This document shows positions 46,040 to 56,408 of a stretch of 64,000 bases of DNA, piece by piece; position 1 is the first letter of the stretch, and each line of letters opens with the position of its first letter. A model generated the notes under the pieces. That model ran no database searches. It was given only the letters and a program-made list of their open reading frames with translations, and was not told the origin of the DNA. Source of the stretch: Axinella damicornis (lineage: Eukaryota; Porifera; Demospongiae; Axinellida; Axinellidae); assembly GCA_963931865.1 (NCBI GenBank), contig OZ007510.1, forward strand, positions 15,294,111-15,358,110, read 5' to 3'. Both the position numbers and the translations under genes were made by a program.

Positions 46040-46559
46040 CAGGGCCGGCGCGGCCGGTACGGCCGGTACGGTTTTGGCCGTACCACTTTTTAGTCGCCTT
46101 TAATTAGTAGGCGTGGGCTAGGCTACCATACAGTCGGGGGGTGTGGCACCCACGTGGAGGCGACGAATGTATACTGTAGTGCAATTCCAGCTGCTCACGT
46201 TTCGTCGCCCGGCGCCCCTGAACTTCCTCCGACTCCTCACCTGCCGTCTACCGGATTCGCTTTTCCTAAGCGAGCCTTCGGTAAGAAAAATGTCGTGTGG
46301 CGTTCCTTCCAGCGGACGCGCAAAGCGCGCATTAATCATGACATCTCTTTTCGAATCCACGTCGACGGTCACGGATGACACGGAAAGCAGGAAGCAGTTA
46401 CAGTGCAGTGCAAAAGCACGAAAGTGCCACGAGAGCCCATCCAGACAACTGAAAAATGAAGGTGAAAAAAATTTTCCGCGCTTCGCGCGGACAGATTGAC
46501 GCTTCACTACTCCCTTCGGCAGTGGCCGTACCACTCCAAAATAGCTCGCGCCGGCGCTG
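46040..46559. mobile_element. 520-bp hAT-like non-autonomous element
   Basis: Left end CAGGGCCGGCGC and right end GCGCCGGCGCTG are near-complements, and inner GGCCGTACCAC words occur at both ends (46,077 and 46,524). CAGGG..CGGCGC ends are common in hAT elements. Flanks do not give a clean 8-bp duplication (GGTGGCAC against GGTGCTGT). The interior gives short overlapping ORFs on both strands, which I do not regard as genes. A TTTTCCGCGCTTCGCGCGGA hairpin lies near 46,470. Confidence 0.55.
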
Positions 46560-47281
46560 GGTGCTGTGGTGCTTCTCCATTAAGACATCTGAACCAACGG
46601 GGAAATGGACCTCCGCTTCTCAATATCCACTTATAAGTTCACACCTCATTCCATCACTTAGTGTACACAGTCACGGGTTGCGATAGTATCAGCCTCATCC
46701 CGTACTTTTGGATCCACTCAATTTTCTGCCAAGTTCGTCTGTAGTCTATACTGCCAGAACATCCCTCATCCTCCACAGCTTTGCGAGAGCCCCAAAGCAC
46801 TTCTGCATGCTCACACTCAATGTGGTCCAACCACATTAACTTGTCATCAACCAAAACTCCCAAACACTTCACCTTATAATTACTATTTCTGGACAAGGTC
46901 TGCCCTCCCAACCTTACATCCATTCACTCTAACTCCTGAACCCTTCTTGCAAAAGCATCTGAGTCTTGTTCACATTCAACCTTATAGTTTGTTCTTCTTC
47001 ACCCACCTCTCAACATCACACTCGTCAGCTCTTCCTCAAGGTCACTCACACATTCACTACATGTGTACTATGCATGATAAACCTTTCACGTGCAATTGTA
47101 CCTCTAACAGGCCGGTATGTGGCTCAACAGATGCTGTTGACAGAAAGTAGAATAGACCACTAAATGAACAGTTTATAACCTGCACTATGTACAATCAATT
47201 CTGTTTATGAAAAAGTAATCTATGTACACACGTACACATGCCCTGGGCACTACTACAATGCATAACCATTTGCTACATGTG

Positions 47282-47648
47282 TCACAGGCTCCCTCCACTA
47301 GGCTTTACTGGCCTGTGCCCCTTGAAGGTCCTCTCAAAGGCCGGCCGCTGCTTCAACCGCTCCAGATACTGCTGGAGGACAGGGTACTCCTGGAGCAACA
47401 CCCCTTCCTGGATCACGGATGCCCACCAAATGTTGTACCCTATCACACAGTCTGCCGCTGTGAACCTGTCCCCACAGATGTACTGCTGCCCACTGAGATA
47501 GTTTGAGATGACGTTGGCACAGATGTTGAATTTGCGCATCATGGAGTCCACCAGCGCCCGGTTACGCTTCTCCTCTGGAGTGTGCGTGAGCTGCATGTAC
47601 AGCGGTTCCAGGACATAGTCAAACGTGCTGGTAGCATAGCAGATGAAA
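47282..47648 (-). CDS. Glutathione S-transferase, last exon (C-terminal domain)
   Basis: The minus strand has a splice acceptor (CTGTCCCCTCCAG) at about 47,649, followed by an open exon of about 121 codons to a TGA at 47,282. It encodes the all-helical GST C-terminal domain: FICYATSTFDYVLEPLYMQL, an EEKRNRALVDSMMRKFNICA helix, YICGDRFTAADCVIGYNIWW with the conserved T-A-A-D N-capping box, and LQQYLERLKQRPAFERTF near the end. The glutathione-binding thioredoxin-like domain should lie in upstream exons, but minus-strand sequence beyond 47,700 soon enters a gypsy-type LTR at 47,849. Either the intron contains that element, or the exon is orphaned. The frame is intact. Its 3' end is copied at 31,534 and 55,573. 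Detoxification conjugation would be the normal role. Confidence 0.75.
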
Positions 47649-47848
47649 CTGGAGGGGACAGAGGTTATGTTATACACAGCAATCATTGTGTTCAGTACAT
47701 AATGTCCTTTACAAGGATTACGGTGTCTAGAAAACCAGCATGAAGTACATATTAATAATACACAATCATGCATGTATACACATTCACACTCTCGACTGTA
47801 TCTTGATACGGGGAGGAGTAGGATACTCTTGAGGAGGAAGGAATGTAG

Positions 47849-50111
47849 TGTTATGTTTGGTTATGTAAGACTGGTCTTTAATGTATGACGTCATTCTACT
47901 TCCTGTCTCTGTACTATACTTAAGGTTACGGGATACCCAATAACTAATTAGGTAATTAAGTGGGCGTGACTTCCTGTATTCGGCCAATTAAATGGGCGTG
48001 ACTTCCTGTACGCATGCGCCTAACCAAGGCAGCTGCTGTCCTGCCATAGTGAAGACGTGTTCGTGATGGCCACTGATTTTCGACGTCAAACGTCTTCGCT
48101 GCCGTTCAGTGTAGGGTGTGCGCTGTTACCGCGAGTGAAAGTGAGGTACCTGTTGCAGTGCCAGAGACAGCTGAACAGCGATAGTCGGCTCTTTCCGTGA
48201 AGTAGTACGTGCTGAAAAGGGGACGGTTTGACCTCTGTGACTTCCACTTTCGAATTCCGTCGATTCTATCTCTCATCGTAGACCTCCCCGGGCTTTCACT
48301 ATGGTCTCTGTCACCACAATCGGCAAGGTAGGTCTCGATAAAGTACGATTTGTGCTCTGAATGTCCCTTTCTATCTGCAAAATTTGACGTCAAAAAATCT
48401 TTGTAACAGAGTCGTACGATAACTGCACGCAGTGCATGTGCCCTAGCGCTTATACCGCTGATCTCCGCAGCATCCAATGGCACATCTCTTGTACTTCATA
48501 GTGCGTGAGCCTTGCTTACTAGGGTGAGCCAGAACGAGCTCCACATTAGTTGCAAAACTAGGAAGCCACGCCCACTTAATTAATCAGACGTTAATTACAT
48601 TTGGGTATCCCGTAACCTTAAGTCAGTTTGTGGTTGAATAGTCATTCTGTCTTGCCCGTCGTTGTCGCAAAGTTCATAACTATATTTTGACCATTGAACT
48701 GCTGTCTGAGACCACGACATAACATTTTGGCGTGGCTCGGACCTATGGACGGATAAGCGAGTTTGACAGCTCAGAAGACTGCAAGGTCTATGAGGAGCGC
48801 CTGAATCACTTTTTTTTGAGGCAAACGAGATCACTGAGGCTACGAAGCAGTGTGCAATTTTTTGGTCCTCGGTGGGTGCCTCCACGTATGCGCTCCTGAG
48901 AAGTTTGGTGGCTCCCTCTAAACCAGGGGAGAAGTCACTTACCAAGCTGACTATCGTCTTGAGTAACCATTTCCAGCCGGCGCCTTCTCCGAGGAGCGTT
49001 CAAGTTCCATAGCTGGGTACGTAAGCCAGTGGCTGACTTTGTGGCTGATCTCCGTTGTTTGTCTGAGCACTGCAAGTTGGGAACACTTTGAACGACATGA
49101 TTCGGGACAGACTCGTTTGTGGGATAAAGGATGATGCCCTACAAAAGCACCTCTCAGCAGAGCTGGATTTGACCTATGAAAAAGCCTTGCTAGGAGTCAT
49201 GAGACAGCCACCCTGGAATTTGCAGAATGAGGTCGCGATGTATGTTTGGTGGCCGGGTCTGGACTCTGAAATTGAGAGGACCGTCCGGAGTTGTACACAT
49301 TGTCAGGTTGTTCAAGCAGCTCCTCCCCTACCTCCTTTGAACCCCTGGAAGTGGCCGTCTTGACCATGGGCGAGGTTACACCTGGATTTTTCGGGGCCAT
49401 TTCCAGGCAAGATATTTTTGGTGATTATCGATGCTCATTCAAAGTGGATCGAGGCCATGTTGGTGAGTTTGACATCCTCTGCTGCTGCTATTTCGGAACT
49501 TAGAAGTCTGTTCTCTCGCTACTGAAACTGGTTTCCGACCGGTTTCACGAGTAAAGAGTTTGAGGATTCCTGACTGCTATCACCCAGCAACCAACAGATT
49601 GGTGGAACGGGCCGTTCAAATCGTGAAACGTGGACTCAAGAGAGTTACTGCTGGTTCGGTGGAAGAGAGACTTGCTCGTCTACTTTTCACTTACCGCATT
49701 ATTCCCCAAAGCACCACTGGAATGGCACCAGATGAGTTGCTCTTGGACGCAAGATGAGAGCACATCTTGATCTGATTGCGCAGTTCTTGGTCTCCTCTAC
49801 CTAGTTCTGATCTCACTGCTGATGTGGGAGATTCAGAGCCTCTTGGACTAAATCCTCGATTGTCTACTCCTCCTGCACGTACTTATCCCTCTCGTGTGAG
49901 GAATCCTCCAGAAAGGTTCGAACCAAGTTTTTAACACTAACTATGTGTATTTTTGGTTGGTGTGTGTAGCTGTGATCATATTTGTATTACTTGTATCGGG
50001 TACCCTTAACTTCAGGAGGAAGGAATGCAGTGTTATGTTTGGTTATGTAAGACTGGTCTTTCATGTATGACGTCATTCTACTTCCTGTCTCTGTAGTACT
50101 ATTTTCAAGTC

Positions 50112-50114
<3 letters not shown>
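47849..50114 (+). mobile_element. Ty3/gypsy-type LTR retrotransposon remnant, internally deleted
   Basis: Matching LTR starts (TGTTATGTTTGGTTATGTAA) occur at 47,849 and 50,031, each preceded by a purine-rich GGAGGAAGGAATG. After the 5' LTR come Gag-like pieces in shifting frames (EDCKVYEERLNHFF near 48,780; NDMIRDRLVCGIKDDALQKH at 49,094). These join directly to integrase pieces: the zinc-binding CTHCQVV at 49,293, FLVIIDAHSKWIEA near 49,420, and CYHPATNRLVERAVQIVKRG at 49,572. Protease, reverse transcriptase and RNase H are missing. It is non-functional, and its 5' LTR is split by a TTAA element. Confidence 0.8.
47930..48622. mobile_element. TTAA-flanked non-autonomous element inside the 5' LTR
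   Basis: Inverted ends TTAAGGTTACGGGATACCCA / TGGGTATCCCGTAACCTTAA split the LTR between ACTATA and TCAGT; the second LTR reads ACTATTTTCAAGTCAGT without it. A direct repeat GTGGGCGTGACTTCCTGTA occurs inside the left end (47,961 and 47,993), with an inverted copy near the right end (48,560). An apparent minus-strand ORF of 125 codons (48,106-48,483) has no recognisable domain. TTAA targeting would suit piggyBac-like elements; family not proven. Confidence 0.7.
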
Positions 50115-50146
<32 letters not shown>

Positions 50147-50212
50147 CTCTGGGTTCCCTACTAATGGAAGGGAGAACAGAATACAGTCCCCCCCCCCCCC
50201 CCCCCCCCCCCC
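50115..50212 (+). repeat. Two long poly-C runs
   Basis: 30 C at 50,115-50,144 and 25 C at 50,188-50,212 flank 43 bp of unique sequence. They sit where the 3' LTR should continue. Runs of this length are unstable and prone to assembly error. Confidence 0.9.
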
Positions 50213-50429
50213 TGTTCCAGGAGTTTCATTTGGTGTTGTAATGTTGGAATGGAACTTGTTTCAGACTAATATCTGTTATAGTTCCTGAGATATAAAGCAG
50301 CAAAGTTACCAGCAAAAAATGTAATCGAATAGTACATCGTAACCTGTATGTATGTATGACAAAACCTCACGAGTACATGCAGAATTAAAGATGAAATCAG
50401 AACGGCACCTATATGGATTTTTTTCTTCT

Positions 50430-50930
50430 TTTTTTTTTCTATAATAATTCATGCCATGCAAAGGATACATAATAGCCTTCTAGGCTAATACAGGTATGTA
50501 CCCTAACTAACTACAAGAACAAAGGTGCAATATTTAACTTAAATGTGTGAGGTGAAGGTGCAGTAAGTGCATTGGGGGGTAGGTGATTCCATATGGAAAC
50601 AGTACTTGGAACAAATGATGCTTGAAGGCGTTAGTGTGTGCAAAAGGTTGATACAAAAAAGGAAGATTATAGTTTATGCCTAGTTATGTCTATGGATGAC
50701 CAAATCATCTTGAAGATTCTTTGACAGACCAATTGAGATGAGAGACAGACTTCTGAATTTGCCACACTGAAATTTGATAACATACTTTCGTATTACATCA
50801 TCTGAAGACCTCGTCATCACTAATGCAGACTTCATGCAAGCATGCTCAGTTTAGAGATGGTTTTCACATCATAGTTGTATAACACAATCACTCGCTTTGT
50901 TGCAACTCCTTGAACTGCATCAATGGGCTA
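50430..50930 (-). mobile_element. Third non-LTR retrotransposon remnant (RT C-terminus and tail)
   Basis: On the minus strand, about 50,930-50,840 gives AVQGVATKRVIVLYNYD, and 50,660-50,510 gives RLQASFVPSTVSIWNHLPPN followed by ALTAPSPHTFKLNIAPLFL and a stop. Phrases of the type 'AVQRRATK' and 'FVPRTVSIWNxLP' are typical of the end of LINE reverse-transcriptase proteins. An A-rich tail (T-rich at 50,418-50,440 on the plus strand) follows. Frame disruptions lie between the segments. Confidence 0.65.
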
Positions 50931-51208
50931 GTATACTATATAAGCATAATATTGAGTCCGACGGGGGGAGGGGGCTGCAAATGTATAAAATTCTTCCTCA
51001 AATGACTGGTACAGTACTAATTCGATTAGTACATCCTGCGTTTACATTGCAGCAAGCCAGGTCACATGCTGATGTATGCGTAGCTACTTGCACTCTGCTC
51101 TGCATGGTTGTCACTGTAGCTGAAGTGCCCGTAGTATCTCGGTCAGTGGCACATTCACCTGCAACTTGTCAATTGATCAGTTGAAGTAAGTTTTTATAGC
51201 TGCTTGTC
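50931..51208 (+). promoter_or_regulatory. Upstream region of 7TM copy E
   Basis: Contains GACTGGTACAGTACTAATTC, then the family block with CACCTG at 51,156 (53 bp before the start) and CAATTGATCAGTTGAAGT shared with copy D. A T-rich AAGTTTTTATAGC insert lies between block and start. A G-rich run occurs at 50,963-50,975. Confidence 0.45.
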
Positions 51209-52313
51209 ATGGATCCCCAAAATCTCTTCTTGTATTGCAACAACAACATGACACGGGGACAGTACAGAGCTCTAACTCTGGCAAGGGCACTCACGGGAGC
51301 AGCAGGATGTATTGTCTCCCTTACTGTGCGGGGGAATAATTGTTCTCACTACCAGGAGAAAGGCATGGGAGAATATTTCCAAGAGACTCTACTTTGCCGC
51401 AATCTTGTACGTGTTGTTCTATTCCATTATGGCAATAGCAGCAGTGAACTACTCCCATCCTCCTTCCCAGCAATCAAGGTGGTGTGAGGCTGTGGCCTAT
51501 CTCCTCCATTATTCTGGCACACTGGTGGTTGTCCAATACTTAGCCTGTGCCATTGCTGTAATGCTTCAAGTCACTGTACCAGTGTACCAAGCGGTCAGGA
51601 AGGGGAACGATAGGATGTGTATTAGTCCGAGGAAAGCAAAACTCGGGGAAGCACTTTTATTCCTGATCCTGTTTCTTTCTCCTCTTCTGAACACTTGGGA
51701 GCCGTTCCTCCCTCAGTTTGCACCTTACGGCAACGATGGCCCACTGTGCTGGTTTCGCTTGGAGTTAACTGACAACTGCACTGCTAATACTACCCACAAG
51801 TCTGACATCAATGCACTGTATCTGCAAACCATACCTTTTGCAGTCATATGCTGCATAGGCTCTGTGCTGACAACCACGACACTAGTTACTCTGTGTGGCA
51901 TGTATTGCAAGTTTCGAATGAGAACAATTGGAACTCGTATCAGCAGAGTCATTCCTCCGATGGTAACTTTGATTTTCATCATATTCGTGGTGGGAGCATA
52001 TTTCGCAATACTATCTGTCGCCTACAAAAGCTTCAACAATATCAACTCGTTCTCTGCCTGGCTAAGAGACGTGACGGTGACATTGGCAGTCGCTATTGGA
52101 TTACTAGGGGTTGTAGGAGTGTACGTTCACTTCCCAATGAAACTGTGTCTATACCAAAAAAAATCACCTTCAACTCAGCCATCACTTCAGAACCGCACAA
52201 TTAGGACAAGTCGTGCCAGTCAAACTGTTCCTAGTCAGACGGTGACGTACTTGGCTCACGAAACTGTCACTACAACTGAAGCTAGTCCATTGATCAGTAA
52301 AAATTATGAATAA
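51209..52313 (+). pseudogene. 7TM receptor-like gene, copy E (one-base frameshift in TM1)
   Basis: The frame from 51,209 (MDPQNLFLYCNNNMTRGQYR...) runs to the middle of TM1. There a run of five G (GTGCGGGGGAATAATTG; the family has GTGCTGGGAATAATTG) adds one base and shifts the frame. The second frame is then open to 52,313 and encodes the rest of TM1 through TM7 and the tail (...EASPLISKNYE). Loop 2 and TM5-TM6 are a distinct variant (VICCIGSVLTTTTLV, IFVVGAYFAILSVAYKSFNN). Everything else is intact, so this is either a very recent pseudogene, a null allele or a homopolymer sequencing error. Confidence 0.75.
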
Positions 52314-53385
52314 GCAGTTTCGTTCCTATTTTGTGTGTGGCTCACCGGTAACTGTTGTGGTAATTGTATAGTTTATTGTTAATGGGTTGAGTGTGGAGCC
52401 TTTTCACTAGTACTTTCGTGGGTTACTGCAGTTTTCATGAACCTTGCAAGTGTCATCGCGGATTGCGTCCGGCCTAGATTGTGCATGTGTCCGGTGGACG
52501 TGATCCGCCAGTAGTGGCAAGATATAAGGACAAAATATGCAATAATCTACCGCGGTAACCGGTTATCATGGTTCCCAAGGTTCTCACATGTATAACCTCC
52601 GATTACAGCCTTTTCTGCATGCTAGATGCTGAACTCACATGCAGACAATGTCATGTACAATGCCAGTGTCAATGGCTGTTATCACATCACGTTTAATTTT
52701 CAATTGCACGTATATAGTGCACATGCTCGGTGCAGTATACGTAATTTCATCTTAACCTTGCCATGTCTATGATCCGCTATAATTATGGCAGATTATGTCC
52801 GGTCGGGCGCAATCTGCTACGTAGCGGATTGCGTCCACCCGGACCCGTACCCGGAGGGCCGGACTAGCGGAAACGGTCCTCCGGATTCGCGGTGAACGTC
52901 AGCCGTACATGCATAGGGTCAGATCTATATCTGTAGTGGCTGCTCTTGTTACGCACTCTACTAACTATGGAGTTTGGTCGCTGCTGAGCTCTCAGGGATA
53001 GAGATCGACTTGAATAGTTTCATCCATGCACGTAGATCTACTTGGCGTGCAAATTTGCTGATTGAATTATCGGTGTAAGCTATTAAACCCACGTGATGGC
53101 CCACTGAGCTACAAATTATTTTTTAACAAAATTGGTAATTGCAACTTGTCCGGACCCTCCCTTCGGTGTGGGCCAGACCACATTGTAGCCATTATCTGAT
53201 TGTAGTATGGAAATGGCAGCTGCAGATAAGCACTTTCACTCTGCTCTGCTTGCCCAGGCAGTTCAAGTGTCACTGCTGTAGCTGCCAAGTGCCAGTATAG
53301 GATATAGCTATCCCTGTCAGATCTACGTTTCACCTGCATGCAACTTTTGTGTGGTTATCACTGAGCTGAAGTGTAGCTGCTTGTC
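52314..53385 (+). promoter_or_regulatory. Spacer and upstream region of 7TM copy F
   Basis: 52,314-52,786 is unique AT-rich sequence with CTACCGCGGTAACCGGTTAT at 52,547. From about 52,787 the sequence (AGATTATGTCCGGTCGGGCG, GCCGGACTAGCGGAAACGGT) parallels 28,854-29,377 before copy A, with small indels. The element at 28,402 is absent here. CACCTG lies at 53,331, 55 bp before the start. No coding sequence supported. Confidence 0.5.
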
Positions 53386-54489
53386 ATGGACTCCCAAGAT
53401 CTCTTCCTGTCATGCTACAACATGACACTGGGACAGTACAGAGCTCTAACTCTCGCAAAGGCACTCACGGGAGCAGCAGGATGTATTGTCTCCCTTACTG
53501 TGCTGGGAATAATTGTTGTCACTACCAGGAGAAAGGCATGGGAGAATATATCCAAGAGGCTCTACTTTGCCGCAATCTTCTACGTAATGTTCTATTCCAT
53601 TATAGGAATAGCAGCAGTGAACTACTCCCAACCTCCTTCCCAGCAGTCAAGGTGGTGCGAGGCTCTGGCGTATCTCCTGCAATATTCTGGCACACTGGTG
53701 GTTGTCCAATACTTAGCCTGTGTCATTGCTGTAATGCTTCAAGTCACTGTACCAGTGTACCAAGCAGTTAGGAAGGGGAACGATAGGATGTGTATTAGTC
53801 CTAGGAAAGCAAAACTCGGGGAAGCACTTTTATTCCTGATCCTGTTTCTTTCTCCTCTTCTGAACACTTGGGAGCCATTCCTCCCTCAGTTTGCACCTTA
53901 CGGCAACTATGGCCCACTGTGCTGGTTTCGCTTGGAGTTAACTGACAACTGCACTGCTAATACTACCCACAAGTCTGACATCAATGCACTGTATCTGACA
54001 AACATACCTTTTGCAGTCATGGGTTTCGTAGGCTCTGTGCTGACCTTTATGACACTAGTTACTCTGTGTGGCATGTATTGCAAGTTTCGAATGAGAACAA
54101 TTGGAACTCGTATCAGCAGAGTCATTCCTCCAATGGCAATTATGATTTTCATCGTGTTTGTGATGGCAGTATATTTCACAGTACTATCTGTCGCCTACAA
54201 AAGATCCAACAATATCAACTCGTTCTCTGCTTGGCTAAGAGACGTGACGGTGATATTGTCAGTTGCTATTGGATCACTAGTGTTTATAGGTGTGTACGTT
54301 CACTTCCCAATGAAACTGTGTCTCCACCACAAGAATTCACCTTCAGCTCAGCCATCACTTCAGAACCCCACAATTAGGACAACATTTCATCCCAGTCAAA
54401 CCATTCCTAGTCACACGGTGGCGTACTTGGCTCACGAAACAGTCACTACCACTGAAGGTAGTCCATTGATCAATATTATAACAAAGTGA
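53386..54489 (+). CDS. 7TM receptor-like protein, copy F
   Basis: An intact single-exon ORF of 367 residues, the longest copy and the best reference for the family. TM segments lie at about 27-47, 58-80, 93-118, 145-165, 204-229, 247-270 and 286-307. Cys91 (RWCEAL) and Cys179 (GPLCWF) are the likely TM3-loop 2 disulfide. Sequons occur at N12, N188 and N192. TM3 ends VPVYQAVRKG, TM4 contains LSPLLNTWEPF with Trp162, and TM7 is followed by VHFPMKLCLHHK. The tail ends EGSPLINIITK. No DRY, NPxxY or large ectodomain is seen, so it is not a plain rhodopsin, adhesion or glutamate type. Its flanks and second half match copy A closely. Presumed plasma-membrane signalling receptor. Confidence 0.85.
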   Translation: MDSQDLFLSCYNMTLGQYRALTLAKALTGAAGCIVSLTVLGIIVVTTRRKAWENISKRLYFAAIFYVMFYSIIGIAAVNYSQPPSQQSRWCEALAYLLQYSGTLVVVQYLACVIAVMLQVTVPVYQAVRKGNDRMCISPRKAKLGEALLFLILFLSPLLNTWEPFLPQFAPYGNYGPLCWFRLELTDNCTANTTHKSDINALYLTNIPFAVMGFVGSVLTFMTLVTLCGMYCKFRMRTIGTRISRVIPPMAIMIFIVFVMAVYFTVLSVAYKRSNNINSFSAWLRDVTVILSVAIGSLVFIGVYVHFPMKLCLHHKNSPSAQPSLQNPTIRTTFHPSQTIPSHTVAYLAHETVTTTEGSPLINIITK

Positions 54490-55138
54490 TAAATAGCAGC
54501 ACTGACTTCAATAGACTGTTTTGTGTGTACAGCAGGGTTGTGGTAGCTAATTGTATTTTAATTGTAAGTAGCGAGTGTGTAGCTGCAGTGCTTCAAGCAA
54601 AGAAATTCAAACAGACATCATCTGTGTACAACTTGAACATGATAGAAATGTAGCTACATTGGTTGGCTACCATAATAGTTGCATGGAGTTCATTGTCAAG
54701 GGATCCATCTGGTGATCATGCACGACCTGTTTGTATATACCGTATAGCGCTTAATAGCTACCGGTACTACCAATATGAGTCACAACCTTGCATCCTGGGA
54801 TCACATGACTTGCTTGCAGCTGTGAGATAATTATCACATGCAAAGACACAACTACTGATGGTAGAGTAGGAAACCAGCTACATGCATTGCTGAAGTTTTG
54901 TCATACAATGACTTGCTTGCAGTTGTGAGTATTGGAAATTTGGAATGATACGTGTAGCTAATGGTTATGATCAGCAGATGCCTATATCAGCTGCATGTAA
55001 CTGAGGTAACCAAACCGACCGTGATGTTTTGCAGTATGGGCACATTCCTTGAACACCACAGTAGAGAGGCACGGAGATGCAACTATGGCGACCAGCAAGT
55101 ACAACAACCTTTCTCTTTTTACTGTGATATATGCGTGG
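54490..55138 (+). other. Spacer between copy F and dynein fragment
   Basis: Parallels 30,439-31,100 after copy A almost word for word (CTGCAGTGCTTCAAGCAAAG, ACATCATCTGTGTACAACTT, GATCATGCACGACCTGTTTG, GTTATGATCAGCAGATGCCT), with an ATACCGTATAGCGCTTAATA insert at 54,737. No gene. Confidence 0.6.
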
Positions 55139-55355
55139 CAGTAGCTACACCATCCTGACTGAGGAGGGAGACATTAACTATAGCTACAAACCGGAGGATG
55201 ATGCCATCCCCATCTACAAGACTAGTGCACGCCACGGTGTTCTCTCAACAACAGGCCATTCCACCAACTATGTCTTGACCATCCAGCTCACCTCAGACAA
55301 ACCACAGAGCCACTGGATCAGGGGTGTGGCCGTACTCTGCCAGCTTGACAACTGA
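55139..55355 (+). pseudogene. Dynein heavy chain C-terminal fragment 4
   Basis: Open frame with [70 protein letters not shown]. It has the same internal fusion as fragment 1 (the middle of the C-terminal domain is absent), so fragments 1 and 4 descend from an already damaged copy. Confidence 0.8.
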
Positions 55356-55572
55356 GCACTAGTACTGTCGTTTGGTAACTGGCTGTGAGCATGCTGTATC
55401 AGGCAACCCGATCACTTGGTGTTAATGCACAGGTCAAATTATTGTGCCATTGTATTAATGTTTGTGTGCGCATCTCTACAGCTAACCGCTATCTAGCTAT
55501 ATATCCCATGAATGTTTTGAGGTACCACTTGCACCTTGAGGCCAAGTGCTTGCAATGCATGACTGTGCTACT

Positions 55573-55720
55573 CTTGGAGCTGGAGCGGCGGCCGGCCTTT
55601 GAGAGGACCCTCAAGGGGCACAGGCCAGTGAAGCCTAGTGGAGGGAGCCTGTGACACATGTAGCAAATGGTTATGCATTGTAGTAGTGCCCAGGGCATGT
55701 GTACGTGTGTACATAGCATT
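55573..55720 (+). pseudogene. GST C-terminal fragment, plus-strand copy 2
   Basis: Encodes LELERRPAFERTLKGHRPV and KPSGGSL-stop (TGA at 55,652), followed by the GST 3' flank also found beyond 47,282 (ATGCATTGTAGTAGTGCCCA, GTGTACGTGTGTACATAG). Less damaged than the copy at 31,534, but only the last ~27 codons are present. Confidence 0.8.
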
Positions 55721-56302
55721 CATAAACAGAATTGATTGTACATGGCTGGAGTGACAGCTGGTTCTAAATCTTGTTAAGGCTATACTTGTTTTGTATAGTT
55801 GATAAGTATTTCTCATATTGGAATGTGGTCTTGAACAGTCTGTAGCTACTATGTTCTCAGTTTGTTAGCTACGTCGTTGTTCCCGTCACCTTGTCTAATT
55901 CACTGTGCCACTTTGCAATGGACTGGTCTTGGAGTAATTTTTGATCAACTCTGTGGGGTTTGGACATAGTATAGGCATAGAATATACATAACTCAGCCCC
56001 AAGGAGTCCAGGACTATGGACTCCAGTAAGCTATGAAGTTTGTGGTCGAGCAGGTGTTGTGGTTTCGGCAGTGGATACTGCTACCTTCTACCTTGTACGC
56101 TTCTTGGAGGATGCTGGGGATATCGGTGAAGTGGAGCCTAATGCCAATGCTATTTCATACCCTAATTAAAGTCATGCAAGAAGCAGAGATCATGATGCAT
56201 ATATATACGGGGGGGGGGGGGGGGGGGGGGCTGGAAACGTCTGCAAGTTACTGTTAAAAAGCCCCATCAATTTTATGATGGGGCTCAGTCAGTGGCACAA
56301 TT
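55721..56302 (+). other. Spacer with poly-G run and small hairpin
   Basis: Unique sequence, then 22 G at 56,209-56,230, then a hairpin (AGCCCCATCA ... TGATGGGGCT, 56,260-56,285). A CACCTGCAACTTGTCAA block of the 7TM upstream type begins at 56,303. A 74-codon ORF at 56,033 has no recognisable feature. Confidence 0.5.
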
Positions 56303-56408
56303 CACCTGCAACTTGTCAACTGCATTTTTAGTCACATGGTGGCATACTTGGCTCACGAAACAGTCACTACGACTGAAGCTAGTCCATTGATCGTTCAGTT
56401 AAAATGAT
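56303..56408 (+). pseudogene. 7TM receptor-like remnant, copy H (C-terminus only)
   Basis: The upstream-type block (CACCTGCAACTTGTCAACTG) is joined directly to the C-terminal coding end: a TTTAGTCACATGG word, then YLAHETVTTTEASPLI, VQLK and a stop (TGA near 56,406). The end VQLK is that of copy G, and the following 3' flank matches copy G's for about 1 kb. Almost the whole receptor has been deleted between 5' flank and tail. Confidence 0.8.

Larger units (their letters stand above)
45640..47050 (-). mobile_element. Second non-LTR retrotransposon remnant (RT C-terminal half)
   Basis: On the minus strand, 47,045-46,920 encodes a broken RT segment (WVKKNKL, LNVNKTQMLL), 46,920-46,654 continues with NYKVKCLGVLVDDKLMWLDH and IEWIQKYGMRL, and 45,835-45,720 gives the usual end of such proteins (EAAQEWNSLPVELEKLDLL, then RRLESLFLDQLTLLNL in a shifted frame). 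The remnant is interrupted by a hAT-like element (46,040-46,559) and a 52-bp tandem repeat. No catalytic core is present. Confidence 0.7.

Noticed and set aside
46118..46580. Overlapping ORFs of 60-138 codons on both strands
   Set aside because: They lie inside a hAT-like non-autonomous element, overlap each other, and show no domain.
48106..48483. 125-codon minus-strand ORF
   Set aside because: It lies entirely within a TTAA-ended non-autonomous element, and no recognisable motif is seen.
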